From the NCBI RefSeq assembly GCF_002878395.1, contig NC_061118.1:132882669-132946668 (forward strand): a stretch of 64,000 bases of DNA, read 5' to 3'. Under the pieces are notes generated by a model that was given only the letters and a program-made list of their open reading frames with translations, did no database searches and was not told where the DNA came from. Of this stretch, positions 33,380 through 43,721 are shown piece after piece. Both the position numbers and the translations under genes were made by a program. Source of the stretch: Capsicum annuum. Lineage: Eukaryota; Streptophyta; Magnoliopsida; Solanales; Solanaceae. Position 1 is the first letter of the stretch, and every line of letters starts with the position of its first letter.

Positions 33380-34129
33380 CATGGGCGGATCTACATTCAA
33401 TTTAGGGGTTCATCCGAACCTCCTTCATTAAAAAATTACATTATATGTGTAGGATTAAATTTTTTATTTATGGTATATATGTTAAGTACTGAACCCCCTT
33501 GACACAAGGCTAAAACTTGGTTAAATGGTGAAGGGGTGCAAAATTTCTCAATCCATATGAGTTCGAATTTGAATAACATCATTTTTTACAATCTTTTATA
33601 TTAGTTTTTTGATTAAATTTTTAGTTACTTTTTTTATCTCTTACGTTCTGTTCCCTTTTGTTTTCTATTTCTCTCTCACTTATTATATCACCTTTCGTTT
33701 TCTCTTCTCTCACTTCATGATTACTAATTTGATGATTGACTTCTTTTCTATTTTTTCACAAAATTATGCAGTTCACATCTTTTCTCCTTAAAATTAAGGA
33801 AAAATTAGTATTAATTTTATCATGTTAATGTATAAACAACTTAAACGTAAAGACCAATTCTGGTAACTTATTGTACTTTTATGTAGTTTCTAAATATGTA
33901 AATTATTTTTAAAAAGTTTAAAGATTGTATGTCTAAACGCACGATCAAAATAAATAAGTTTAACTTTCCCGTTTTGTTGTTCCTATTGAGGTAGAGTTGA
34001 ACTTTGTTAGCTCGCTTAAATCAAATTCAACCCGCTTATATCTGATCCGATCCGCTTATTTTTAAGATCGTGTTAACGTGCTTAGTTATTTTTTTAAAAC
34101 CCTTAATAGAAATCCTGGCTCCACCACTG
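33380..34129 (-). mobile_element. Probable hAT-type non-autonomous element, about 750 bp
   Basis: The left end CATGGGCGGATCTAC and the right end, read inward, CAGTGGTGGAGCCAGGAT, match the two ends of the 177-bp MITEs at 34553 and 35067 (orientation reversed). Both resemble the CAGTGGCGGAGCC terminus. The candidate 8-bp duplication (AATATAAT and ATTATATA) matches at only 5 of 8 positions, so the boundaries are less certain. Confidence 0.5.
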
Positions 34130-34544
34130 ATTATATAACCCTATTTAGTTATTAGTGTATGGTCATTCAACTTTATCTAGTTTCATAAAAGAAGTACCAA
34201 AGTATGCTGGTATATGTTAAGAATCATAGTTTGAATTTTCCATGCTTCACAGTAAAAGTTTTGTTGGTGAAGGATAATTAGCGTGCTTTAGAAACCATGA
34301 CTTTAAGACAAACTTAACAATTCTTTTGGTGCACTTGTGACTTATATTGTTTGATTTCGTCATCTAAATGTAACTATGGCTGCTCATGACATGAAGCTTA
34401 AGAATCTGCACAGGACTATGACATTGTATTTATTTTTTTTGGTGGTCTTTCATGACTATTGTGAATCATGGCTCACTCTGATCTTTTTTTTCCTTTATTT
34501 TTTATTAACACATGGAGCTGCTTTTGAGTCTCAACGTGAGACTA
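34130..34544. other. Intergenic or intronic DNA, no gene established
   Basis: A 67-codon open frame begins at 34376 (MAAHDMKLKNLHRTMT). Its middle is very hydrophobic and it runs into the MITE, so it is not supported as a gene. No other feature is recognisable. Confidence 0.4.
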
Positions 34545-34552
34545 GATGCCAG

Positions 34553-34729
34553 CAATGGTGGAGCCAGAATTTTCACTAAGGAGTTCAGAAGTAAATGTAC
34601 GGACTAGTCGAAGGGAGTTCAACATTTACTATATATACATAAAAATATTTTTGACCATATAAAAATAGTATAATTTTCCGACGAAGGGGATTCGAATGAA
34701 CCCCTGAATTGTATGTAGATCTGCCACTG
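34553..34729 (+). mobile_element. hAT-type MITE, 177 bp, exact 8-bp target duplication
   Basis: GATGCCAG at 34545-34552 and again at 34730-34737 flanks the element. The ends CAATGGTGGAGCCAG and (read inward) CAGTGGCAGATCTAC form short imperfect inverted repeats. The interior is TA-rich. Same length as the copy at 35067. Confidence 0.88.
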
Positions 34730-34984
34730 GATGCCAGTGCTAGGATCAGGACCTGCAATTCCTCCTTATCCATTTCCCTTGTTGCTCTCTCGAAATACAT
34801 CCGTCAAACAGAAAGCAAAAGAGACGAGAGGAAATAGAGAGCATTCTACCATAATCTTCTTTCAGTTTCCTACTGTGAAACATCCTGCGTGTTGTTTTGT
34901 GTCAATTATTTATTGTGAAAAACAGTTATTGACATTTGGAGAAATGTAATAATAAAGAAGTGAATCTTTCAATTCATTCGTAAA

Positions 34985-35370
34985 TAAAATATACATACTA
35001 GAATTTTTTGTTTTCCCTTAAGCTGAGAGTAGGTTGGAAATAGTCTCTATACCTCCAATATAGAGGCAGTGGCGGAGCCAGGATATTCACTAAGGGGTTC
35101 ATAAGTGAACAAATGAATTAATCGAAAGGGGTTCAACATCTAATATATATATATATATATATAATATAATTTTAACCATGTATATATAACATAATTTTTC
35201 GCCGAAGGGGATTCGGATTCGACAAAGGGTAGATCCACCACTGGGTAGAGGTAAGGTCAACATGCACTCTATCCTCCCTAAGCCTCACTTTCTAGATCTA
35301 AGGCAGGGGTAAGGTCTGAGTGTACTCTACCTTCGCAGACCCCACTTTCTGAGATTACTCTAGGTGTGTT
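34985..35370 (+). mobile_element. SINE (TS/SolS-like) with a MITE inserted in it and a duplicated tail
   Basis: The left part reads GCTGAGAGTAGGTTGGAAAT and AGTCTCTATACCTCC. The MITE at 35067-35243 then interrupts it. The right part continues GGTAGAGGTAAGGTCAAC, CACTCTATCCTCCC, and a second, closely similar tail GGGGTAAGGTCTGAGTG, ACTCTACCTTCGCAGACCCC, ending GTGTGTTGTAA. The tail block is therefore present twice. 5' limit uncertain. Confidence 0.72.
35067..35243 (+). mobile_element. hAT-type MITE, 177 bp, inside the SINE
   Basis: The ends CAGTGGCGGAGCCAGG and (read inward) CAGTGGTGGATCTACC match the family terminus. Flanking bases TATAGAGG (35059-35066) and GGTAGAGG (35244-35251) agree at 6 of 8 positions, a slightly decayed 8-bp duplication of the SINE word GGTAGAGG. 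Confidence 0.85.
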
Positions 35371-35443
35371 GTAACTTGTACATAGTAAAAAATTTAACAA
35401 TTAACAAGCACAAATTGTACAACTCTTTGATCTAACCATACAG

Positions 35444-35491
35444 GTGGGAACAACATATCTTCAAGGCCAAGACCTACTTTGAAGTGGCAGG
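35444..35491 (+). pseudogene. Possible host-gene exon, left part, interrupted by the copia element
   Basis: A splice-acceptor-like CTAACCATACAG precedes 35444. From there the frame WEQHIFKAKTYFEVAG is open up to the copia LTR at 35492. Without the copia element and one copy of its GCAGG duplication, the frame runs on without a break at 42107 for 15 more codons (see next entry). I do not recognise the protein. It could be the last exon of a host gene or chance. Confidence 0.35.
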
Positions 35492-36367
35492 TGTTATTTC
35501 CTTAAACGGGTATGCAGAATCTGTATATGTAGAACAACAACTTCAACTTTAGTTCGATGTTTAAAAACAAGAACACAATGAAGTGCAATAAATACCTTCA
35601 ACACAAGATCAAAGTGATCTTTCTAAGAGGTGTATTTGAATTTTAGAAATAAAGATGAAAATAGAAATGGCCAAGTCGCCCGAATTCACGGACTTTTCTT
35701 AAGAAAATAATTCCCTTCACTGTACCCGAGGTTGCGAAATTTTTCTCCCAGGATAAAATGGCTAAACAAACCAATTGTAGCAGTACATCAAACAATTGAA
35801 ATATCTTCGAACGCACAGAACGTTTTTATTGATCACACAGAGTAATTTTGAAGTCCGGAAGAATTTTGTATTCTGAATTTTCCCGAACAGGCATACCAGT
35901 TCACGAAACAGTGACACCAGTTCACGAAACAGTGTCACCAGTTCGATGAAGTATTGCATCAATTCGAAACACTATTTCTAATTCTGCATGCATGTATAAA
36001 TGGAGGTTCGAAACACTGCAGGAAAAAGAAATTTTTTTTACTGTGTTTGCATTTTTCCTTTGGTATTTTTCGGAATTCAAATAAAGTTTGTGTTCTCATC
36101 GATCAATCATTTTCCAAATCCAAGCCAAAGCCGAAGACGAAGTCGAGCCGAGCGAGCGAGCGACGACGACGGCGCGAGGCATCTCTATTTTCTTGCCTCG
36201 CTTATCATGTGGAGTAAGTTTTTATATTATAAACACTTCAAATTTCCCTTCTCCCACCAATGTGGGAGACTTAGTGAACTTTCCAATTTTGGGAGTACAC
36301 TTTCCAAATCAGTGTCTCCTTTCCTTCACCATTTCTCTCCATTTTCCTTCACACTTTGAACCCAACA
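35492..36367 (-). repeat. 3' LTR of the Tork-like copia element
   Basis: 876 bp. It has TGTT...AACA ends. It lacks about 120 bp present in the other LTR near 41580-41720, but carries a duplicated CCAGTTCACGAAACAGTG block (about 35897-35941) and a GCGAGCGAGCGACGACGAC patch near 36149-36170. A TATA-like TTATAATATAAAA (minus strand, about 36212-36226) marks its promoter. Confidence 0.85.
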
Positions 36368-36378
36368 ATCCCCCACAT
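36368..36378 (-). other. Polypurine tract of the copia element
   Basis: On the minus strand ATGTGGGGGAT lies directly before the LTR start TGTTGGG. This is the usual copia plus-strand primer. Confidence 0.8.
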
Positions 36379-36950
36379 GAATAGGGAATGACTATTTTTC
36401 ATAAAAATTTTACGGACAAGTATGTGATCATCAAGCAAAGACTGATTGCATCTGGATAAGTGGGTTTTCCTTTGAACTTTCTGTAGTAAACATGCATCGG
36501 ATGCACTCGGTCAATCGGTAGATTTGATATCTTTAAGCAGTTGAGCTTTAATGTACACCTAGACAATACATGTCACACAACTAGCCTTTTAACGTTTATG
36601 GTTCTCACGATTTTATTCTTTTTAACCATGAACACGTCTCGATTTCATAAGAGTTTAGAGAATAGGTCTTTACTAATATTCTCCTTGAAGTGAATTCCAC
36701 TTCTCCCTCACATAGGTGATTTCTAAATGTTCAATCCTATAGATTAAATTATTTGATCAAATCTGCCAAATTTAGATAATCATTAAAAGACTTTTCACTT
36801 TAAGTCTTATTCTTGATTTCTATACATTGTCTACATCATGAGAATGGGTTGGGTAATTGACAATGTTGAACCTATTAGACACAACTTTGTTTGATCTCCT
36901 TGAACCTAACTCTTGGGATCTCCAGTATGCTAGGTAGAGTTACCGCCATG

Positions 36951-38630
36951 CTAACTTGTCCTAGGCCTTAAACCTATTCCCTTGGATGTTCTTTCCACTC
37001 TTTCTCTAGATAGGCCTTTTGTAAGTGGATCTGACACACTATCCTTTGACTTTACATAGTCAACAGTGATAATTCCATTAGAGAGAATTTTCCTAACGGT
37101 ATTATGTCTCCGTCTTTTGTGACGAGATTTGCCGTTGTACATCATGCTCTCTGCTCTACCAATTGCCGCTTGGCTATCACAGTGTATACATACTGGTGCC
37201 ACTGGCTTGGGCCAATAAGGAATATCTTCTAAGAAATTCCGAAGTCATTCTTCTTCTTCACCGACTTTATCCAATGCGATAAATTCAGATTTCATTGTAG
37301 AGCGAGCAATATAAGTCTGTTTGGATGATTTCCAGGAGACTGCTCCTCCACCGATAATAAATACATATCCACTTGTGGATTTTACTTCATTCGATCCGGT
37401 GATTGAATTTGCATCACTATATCCTTCAAGTACCGCAGGATATTTATTATAATGCAAAGCATAATCTTGAGTGTATTTAAGATACCCCAAAACTCTTTTC
37501 ATTGCCATCCAATGAGTTTTGTTGGGATAACTTGTATACCGACTCAATTTACTAATAGCACATGCTATGTATGGTCATTTACAGTTCATTATATACATTA
37601 AATATCCTAATACTCTTGCGTACTTCAATTGTGAGTCACTTTCACCTTCATTCTTTCAAAGTGCAAAGTTCACATCCAATGAAGTCTTGGCAATACCGAA
37701 TTCCATATATTTGAACTTGTCAAGTACTTTTTCGATATAATGAGACTATGACAATGCTAACCCCCTTGTGGAGTTTGATGAATTCTTATACCTAAGATCA
37801 CATCTGCAACTCCAAGGTCTTCCATATCAAACTTGCTCTCAAGCATTCGTTTGGTTGCATTTATGTTAGAAATGTCTCTGTTGATGATCAACATATCATC
37901 TACATATAAACAAACAATGACTTGGTGATTTGGAGTGTCTTTAATATATACACATTTATCACATTCATTTATCTTGAACCCGTTTGCCAGCATGGTTTGG
38001 TCAAACTCGCATGCTATTATTTAGGTGTTTGCTTTAGTTCATACAATGACTTAATAAGTTTACACAAATTATTCTCCTTCCCTGGAACCACAAAACTCTC
38101 AGGTTGTTCCATGTAAATTTCTTCCACCAATTCTCCATTTAGGAAAGCAGTTTTCACATTCATTTGATAGATTTCAAGACCATATACCGCAGTCAAGGCA
38201 ATTAAAATTTGAATCGATGTTATCCTGTTAATGGCGAGTATGTATCGAAGTAATCAAGGCCTTCTTTTTGTTTGAAGCCTTTTACTACAAGTCTTGCCTT
38301 GTATTTGTCAATAGTACCATCCGCTTTCATCTTCCGTTTGAAGATCCATTTAGAACCTAAAAGTTTATTTTCGGGAGGAAGATCAACCAATTCTCATGTA
38401 TGGATTCTTAAGATTGAATCAATCTCACTATTGACTGCCTCTTTCCAAAAGGATGAATTCGAAGATGTCATCGCTTCCTTAAATGTTTGAGGCTCATTTT
38501 CTAAGAGAAATGTTACAAAATTCGATCCAAATGAAGTAGATGTTCTTTGACATGTACTACGTCTTGAATTTTCTTCATTATTTGCATTCTCACTTGGTTC
38601 ATCTCGAGGTCGTTTAAATCCTCCACTAGA
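36951..38630 (-). pseudogene. copia reverse transcriptase and RNase H, broken
   Basis: Read from high to low coordinates. RT: text similar to EAINSEIDSILQ and the thumb region is present but frame-shifted (38100-38600). The catalytic box VCLYVDDMLI is at about 37885-37915, followed by FDMEDLGVADVILGIRI (37757-37993, 78 codons). RNase [21 protein letters not shown], then [29 protein letters not shown] and [10 protein letters not shown] (37245-37547), then CIHCDSQAAIGRAESMMYNG and DYVKSKDSVSDPLTKGL (36951-37202). The D, E and D residues of the RNase H site are present. The frames are separated by stops, so no full protein can be made. Confidence 0.85.
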
Positions 38631-39484
38631 CTATTGATGTCTAATTTTATACGGGTAAATGTTTTCAAAGAATTCAGTATTGTCTGATTCAATTACCGTA
38701 TTTTCATTAATATCCGGATGTTCGAATTTATGAACCAAAAATCGACATGTTTTACTGCTTTTAGCATATCCTATAAACACACAGTCCACTGTCTTAGGTC
38801 CTATCTTAACCCTTTTGGGCATAGGAACTTGGAACTTTGCTAAAAACCCCCATACTTTGAAATATTTCAAGTTGGGCTTCCTTCCTTTTCATTTTTCATA
38901 AGGAATGGATTGTGTCTTACTATGGAAAACTTTGTTGAGTATACGATTGGCTGTAAGGATAGCCTCCCCCCATAAGTTTGCGGTAAACCAGAACTTATAA
39001 GTAAGGCATTCATCATTTCCTTCAAAGTTTGGTTTTTTTTTTCTGCAATTCCATTAGATTGAGGTGAATAAGGGGTCATAGTTTGATGGACGGTTCCATT
39101 CTCTACACATATTTGCGCAAAGAAAGATTCATATTCTCCGCCCCTATCACTCCTTATCATTTTTATCTTTTTATCTAATTGATTTTCAACTTCAATTTTA
39201 TATTGCCTAAACACATCTATTGCTACATCCTTACTATTTAGCAGATAGACATAACAATATCTCGTGCAATCAACAATAAAATTTATGAAATACTTTTTCC
39301 CACCACGTGATGGTGTTGACTTCATATCACAAATGTCAGTGTGTATTAAGTCTAAGGGATTGGAATTCCTTTCAACGGACTTATAAGGATGTCTTGCATA
39401 CTTCGATTCCACACACGTTTGACACTTTGATTTATTGCACTCAAAATTTAGCAAAACTTCTAAGTTATTCAGTTTTCGTAACAT
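38631..39484 (-). pseudogene. copia integrase, nearly open
   Basis: A 205-codon open stretch (38867-39484) starts in the zinc-binding region (CNKSKCQTCVESKYARHPYK), with the upstream H-x-H half lying in the previous frame. The catalytic acids are in place: HTDICDM, IRSDRGGEY and NGIAEKKNQTL (DD35E). A frameshift at about 38868 moves into a 79-codon stretch (38631-38870) with KYFKVWGFLAKFQVPMPKR and VFIGYAKSSKTCRFL, the usual copia integrase C-terminal text. This is the best-preserved domain of the element. Confidence 0.85.
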
Positions 39485-39501
39485 TTTGTAATTAACATGG
39501 C

Positions 39502-40154
39502 CTAAACGTCATGCCATAAATCATAAGACTCAAGCAAATAAGAAGAATTTGAACTTTTATTTATTTCAACAGTCATTACATTTATCTTATAAAGGTCTTC
39601 CATCAGATAGTCTTTTCCTACATACATTTCTCCTTTACTAATTATAATTTTTCCAGAAATGGTTACACATTTGGATCCGTTCTTGTCTAGAAGTGAAACA
39701 GAAATTAAATTCTTACGTAACTCTGGAACATGCAAGACATTGTTAAGTGTCAAGACCTTTCCTAAAGTCATTTTCAAGCATATTTTTCCTGTTCCTTCTA
39801 CCTTAGCAGTAGCGGAATTAGCCATGTAGATCATTTCTTCTACTTGAGCTGGAGCAAATGATGAAAACAACTCTTTATTGGCAAATACATGGCGGGTGGC
39901 ACCAGAATCCATCCACCATTCGCGAGGATTCCCCATCAAGTTGCATTATGAGAACATAGCACACAGATCATCAGATTCTTTATTGGACTCAACCATATTA
40001 GCTTGGTCCTTTTTCTTGCCTTTCTTAGGGGTACGACAATCCGTGAACTTGTGGTCAATCTTGCCACAATTGAAGCATTTTTTCTTGAATTTCTTCTTGG
40101 GTTGATTGCTTCTTTGTTCAACTTTCTTCCTTTTCCTAGAATTGTTTTGATCAT
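39502..40154 (-). pseudogene. copia nucleocapsid knuckle and aspartic protease
   Basis: On the minus strand a CCHC knuckle CFNCGKIDHKFTDC lies at about 40033-40076. The protease follows: REWWMDSGATRHVFANKELF with the D-S-G-A active site (about 39865-39925), then LNNVLHVPELRKNLISVSLL (about 39680-39750) and the pre-integrase segment SYDLWHDV (39502-39530). It is open from 39939 to 39502, but the knuckle lies in another frame relative to the 72-codon shadow at 39936-40154. The last His of the pre-integrase L-W-H-x-R-L-G-H motif falls after the stop. Confidence 0.8.
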
Positions 40155-40157
40155 CTT

Positions 40158-40960
40158 CTACAATATATGCTCTATTAATTGTAGAATTCCCTTTTGACCT
40201 TCCTCTTCAATACGCAGTCGGACAATAATATCTTCAATAGTCATCTCCTTGCATTTATGATTCAAGTAGTTTTTGAAGTCTTTCCACAAAGGTAGCTTTT
40301 CAACTATCGCTGCTACTTGAAATGCTTCATTCACAATCAAACCTACAAAACAGTTTATGTGAGTATTAAGAACCTTTTTAATTTGTTCAACTAAGGTACT
40401 TTTCAAAGATATACCTTCTGCTAGGAAATCATGTATGATGACTTGCAACTCCTGCACTTGAGAGACAACCGATTTGCTATCTATCATTTTAAAGTTCAGG
40501 AATTGTGCAACAAGAAATTTCTTAATTCCCGCATCCTCTGTTTTATATTTTCGTTCAAGTGCCCCCCATAATTTCTTCGATGTCTTTGTTCCACTGTAAA
40601 CATTGTAGAGGTCGTCTTGGAGACCACTCAGAATATAATTCCTGCAAAGGAAGTCTGAATGTTTCCAAGCTTCTATAATTATGAAACGCTCTTTGTCCGA
40701 GTTTCCCTCGGGCACCTCAGGAGCGTCTTCGTTAGTGAATCATTGCAGACACAAAGTGGTGAGGTAAAAGAACGTCTTTTGCTGCCATCGCTTAAAGTCA
40801 ATGTCCGCAAATTTTTCGGGCTTCTCCGCCAGTGCCATTGTAGGCGGAGCATTTGTGCGACTTGATATGGCAATATTAGTTTCCCCACAGACGTTGCCGC
40901 ATCTTGCATTTGACTATCGCTTGTCATTTTTTCTATCACCACAAGATAAAAAATACTTAG
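40158..40960 (-). pseudogene. copia gag (UBN2-type), frameshifted
   Basis: The likely start is MTSDSQMQDAATSVG near 40922. A frame change at about 40885 leads to MALAEKPEKFADIDFKRWQQ (about 40780-40840), the typical Tork gag opening. A TGA at about 40738 follows, then the long stretch 40158-40715 (185 codons) with AWKHSDFLCRNYILSGLQDD, LWGALERKYKTEDAGIKKFL and VQELQVIIHDF. This is the capsid-like gag domain common to plant copia elements. An ATG at 41047 opens a longer frame, but its first 40 codons are not gag-like. Confidence 0.8.
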
Positions 40961-41192
40961 TATTTTTAGAATACTACTTACAAATTTAAGCAACTTTAAA
41001 CTTTTCTTCTTGTTTCTAGTTGACAATAAAGTTTTTATGACTTTCAATTGTCAACCGAATGATCTTTAACTTGTGATAAAGTTTTTATGACTTCAAATCA
41101 CTAGTTAAGTTCAGGCGGAGTAGAAAGTTAAAATTTTAATCTCCAAAAACAAGCAATATAGATTCTGTAATAATAGATTATTTCCTTAAGAT

Positions 41193-42101
41193 TGCTACTT
41201 CCTTAAACGAGTACGCAGAATCTATATATGTAAAACAACAACTTCAACTTTAATTCTATGTTTAAAAACAAGAACACAATGAAGTGCAGTAAATACCCTC
41301 AACACAAGATCAAAGTGATCTTTCTAAGAAGTGTATTTGAATTTTAGAAATAAAGATGAAAACAGAAATGGCCAAGTCGCCCGAATTCACGGACTTTCCT
41401 TAAGGAAATAATTCCCCTCACTGTACCCGAGGTTGTGGAATTTTCCTCCTAGGATAAAATGGCTAAACAAACCAATTGTAGCGGTACCTTAAACAATTGG
41501 AATATCTTTGAACGCACAAAACATTTTTATTGATCACACAGAGTAATTTTGAAGTCAGGAAGAATTTTGTATTCTGAAAATTTCGTATCTAAACCTGTGA
41601 ATGAAAGCAGGTTTATATAGTCATAACATGTCTCTTTGAAAAGGTGGCATTGGTTCAACTAAATGATGTGTCTTTTCTGGAAATTCTTGCCCATTCATCC
41701 AAAGAACATGTCTTTTCCCGAACTGGATACCAGTTCACGAAACAGTGGCACCAGTTCAAAACACTATTTCTAATTCTGAATGCATGTATAAATGGAGGTT
41801 CGAAACACTGCAGGAAAAAGAAATTTTTTTTACTGCATTTGTATTTTCCCTTTGGTATTTTTCGAAATTCAAATAAAGTTTGTCCAAGCGAGCGACGACG
41901 ACGGTGCAAGGCATCTCTATTTTCTTGCCTCACTTATCATGTGGAGTAAGTGTTCATTATTATAAACACTCCAAAGTTCACCAGGGAGACTTAGTGAATT
42001 TTTCAATTTTGAGAGTACACTTTTCAAATCGGTGTCTCCTTCCCTCCATTATTTTTCTCTCCATTTTTCATTCGCACTTTCTTCACACTTTGAACCCAAC
42101 A
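41193..42101 (-). repeat. 5' LTR of the Tork-like copia element
   Basis: About 909 bp. On the minus strand it begins TGTTGGGTTCAAAGTGTG (42101) and ends about 41193. The exact end is ambiguous because TTTCCTTAA occurs twice there (41180-41205), consistent with an 18-bp insertion. No convincing initiator tRNA-Met PBS follows. TTTATAATAATG on the minus strand near 41958-41969 is the TATA region. Confidence 0.8.
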
Positions 42102-42152
42102 GCAGGTTACTCTCAAATGGATGTGGGACAGATGGAACAGTTTCTCTTTTAA
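42102..42152 (+). pseudogene. Possible host-gene exon, right part, after the copia element
   Basis: The frame from 35444 resumes here as YSQMDVGQMEQFLF and ends at TAA (42150-42152). The following 290 bp have no other clear frame and end in an A-rich run (about 42418-42433), which would suit a 3' untranslated region. The residues look like an amphipathic helix. No family recognised. Confidence 0.35.
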
Positions 42153-43076
42153 GAAAATCTGCCATAAACTTCAAGGTGTATTCCTTAAAGTAGCATGGAA
42201 GAAGTTTGTGTGCAACAACCAGGGAGTTGGAAACCGGAAATTTACTCTCAATTTGCGGTGCTCATAGTCGGTTATTAGCAAGGGACAAGATTTCACTGTG
42301 GGGCATTCAAACAAGCTTAAGTTGCCTTTGTCTGATCAGGAAGAAGAAACATCCAGCATTTTTTTCTTTCTTTGAACTGTACATATCTTACTTTGGTCAT
42401 AAAATTCTTTATTTACAAAAAAAAAAAAAAAAGGCATTTAAAAAAGTCAACTAGAATAAAGGAGAATATGTCTATTTATTCAAAGGGGAGAGTTCGATAT
42501 TTTTACGCTCCAAGACCAGTGACTCTTGTCCAAAACAGGCTCTTCCCATAATTGGACTTTTACAAGATTGTTTTTAACTTGATGGAGTTAAACCAGTCTC
42601 CTACATATTCTAGCTGGCCTGTGGAGCTTTTTCATACGTTTTTCAGAGAATATGCTTGCTGATTTACTACATATTTTAACAGAGAGCCCAATCCACACCA
42701 AACTATGGAAATATGACAATAAAAAAATAACATCCATTCAAAACCTCCTCCTCTGCTACTTCGAATATGCTCTCAACAAACTTTTCATCTCAAAGTAACA
42801 AAGACAAAGGAGGAAATTATTTATTCAAATACCAATTTCTCTAATTTGTGAAATACCAAAGCTATCACAATGTGAATTTTTTCGAGGTTATCACAATGTG
42901 AATTTTTTCGAGGTTACTCAAATTTTCAAATTAGAAACAAGACATCAATAGTATCTCGAAAAGAAAGTAGCGCAAAGGGACGACAGTGGTCCAACTCTCA
43001 TTCACACAAAAAAAGGTCAAACTCAAAAAACAGGAAAAATTAAAATTCACATTATTCCACTCACAAAAAATGTCTC
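42153..43076. other. Intergenic DNA between the copia element and the LTP gene
   Basis: It contains an A-rich run at about 42418-42433 and, at 42863-42914, an exact tandem duplication of the 26-bp unit TATCACAATGTGAATTTTTT + CGAGGT. No gene is seen. The last 100 bp would be 3' untranslated region of the LTP gene. Confidence 0.55.
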
Positions 43077-43469
43077 TTATTTGATCTTTGAGCAATCAAC
43101 ATTTGGACTAATCTTGAATGGAATATTGGCCTCACATATTCCCGGGATTTTAGCAGCACGGTTGATTTGAACTCCGGTAGCTCTTGAGGCAACGCTCTTC
43201 ACACAGTTGCAGGCACTCTGGAGGTCAGATTTGGTACGTGCAGTGCTCAGAAGAGATTTAAGCCCACTGCAGCACTCTGAAGGCACGTTTAATCCACCAC
43301 CTAGCACGTAGCTGAGACATGGTTCAAGGTTGCTATACACCGTGCTGCACGTGACTGTCGCATCCCCATCAGCTGAAGATGCTGTCGTGGTGGTGGCCAT
43401 GACTGTAATTGCAGCCGCGGCCACTGCAATGCAGACAAGAAGCAAAGGAAGTAGTTGCTTGTTTAGCAT
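43077..43469 (-). CDS. Non-specific lipid transfer protein, type I
   Basis: A 130-residue protein, intact from ATG to TAA. Such proteins are secreted to the cell wall, bind fatty acids and other lipids in a tunnel, and serve in cutin or wax deposition and defence. Residues 1-25 are a hydrophobic signal peptide (LLPLLLVCIAVAAAAITVMA). The mature part has the eight-cysteine motif: C41, C51, C66-C67, C87-x-C89, C112, C126, with spacings X9, X14, X19, X1, X22 and X13, those of type I; the CNC with a polar middle residue also fits type I. Length is slightly above the usual 115-120, because of a Thr/Ala-rich stretch (about residues 26-38) before the motif. The common intron near the last cysteine is not seen; the frame closes at DCSKIK. 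It is the only intact host gene found. The upstream region carries a duplicated segment and then a miniature LTR element. Confidence 0.93.
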   Translation of the reverse strand: MLNKQLLPLLLVCIAVAAAAITVMATTTTASSADGDATVTCSTVYSNLEPCLSYVLGGGLNVPSECCSGLKSLLSTARTKSDLQSACNCVKSVASRATGVQINRAAKIPGICEANIPFKISPNVDCSKIK

Positions 43470-43524
43470 TGTGGAAAAGTCTAGCGATGTGTTTGTGATT
43501 TCCTTATCTATGTATAGCTATCTC

Positions 43525-43692
43525 ATATAGATATTTATGAACACAAGGTAATTAATCAGTCATGTTGGGCCATAGCAAGAAACCAGAGGTTTTGGCCTCA
43601 TCTCCTGTCTGCCCCACACCCTCCATCCTTCTCATTCCCCACCCCTACCTAATAGATATTTATGAACAATTAATCAGTCACGTTCGCCCATA
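43525..43692 (-). promoter_or_regulatory. LTP upstream region with a duplicated segment
   Basis: TAGATATTTATGAAC followed by ATTAATCAGTCA and a GCCCATA word occurs at about 43528-43575 and again at about 43653-43692, 124 bp apart. The nearer copy begins about 60 bp upstream of the ATG. Minus-strand TATA-like words (CTATATGAG, CATAAATATC) lie in the nearer copy at about 43524-43545, a plausible core promoter. Confidence 0.5.
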
Positions 43693-43721
43693 ATTTTTGG
43701 TTTTGGTCTCATTAGGGGTTT

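Larger units (their letters stand above)
35492..42101 (-). mobile_element. Full-length Ty1/copia retrotransposon (Tork-like), 5-bp target duplication
   Basis: A 6.6 kb element on the minus strand. GCAGG flanks it at 35487-35491 and 42102-42106. The LTRs are 35492-36367 and about 41193-42101; both begin TGTTGGGTTCAAAGTGTGAA on the minus strand. Internal order (minus): gag with CCHC knuckle, protease, integrase, RT, RNase H, polypurine tract, the copia order. Over about 180 aligned bases of the two LTRs I count 11 differences, all transitions (about 6 percent), so insertion is not recent. A frameshift and stops in gag and pol make it inactive. Confidence 0.92.

Noticed and set aside
33080..33502. 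140-codon plus-strand open frame
   Set aside because: It runs through the SINE tail and into a hAT-type element. The residues are composed of low-complexity hydrophobic stretches.
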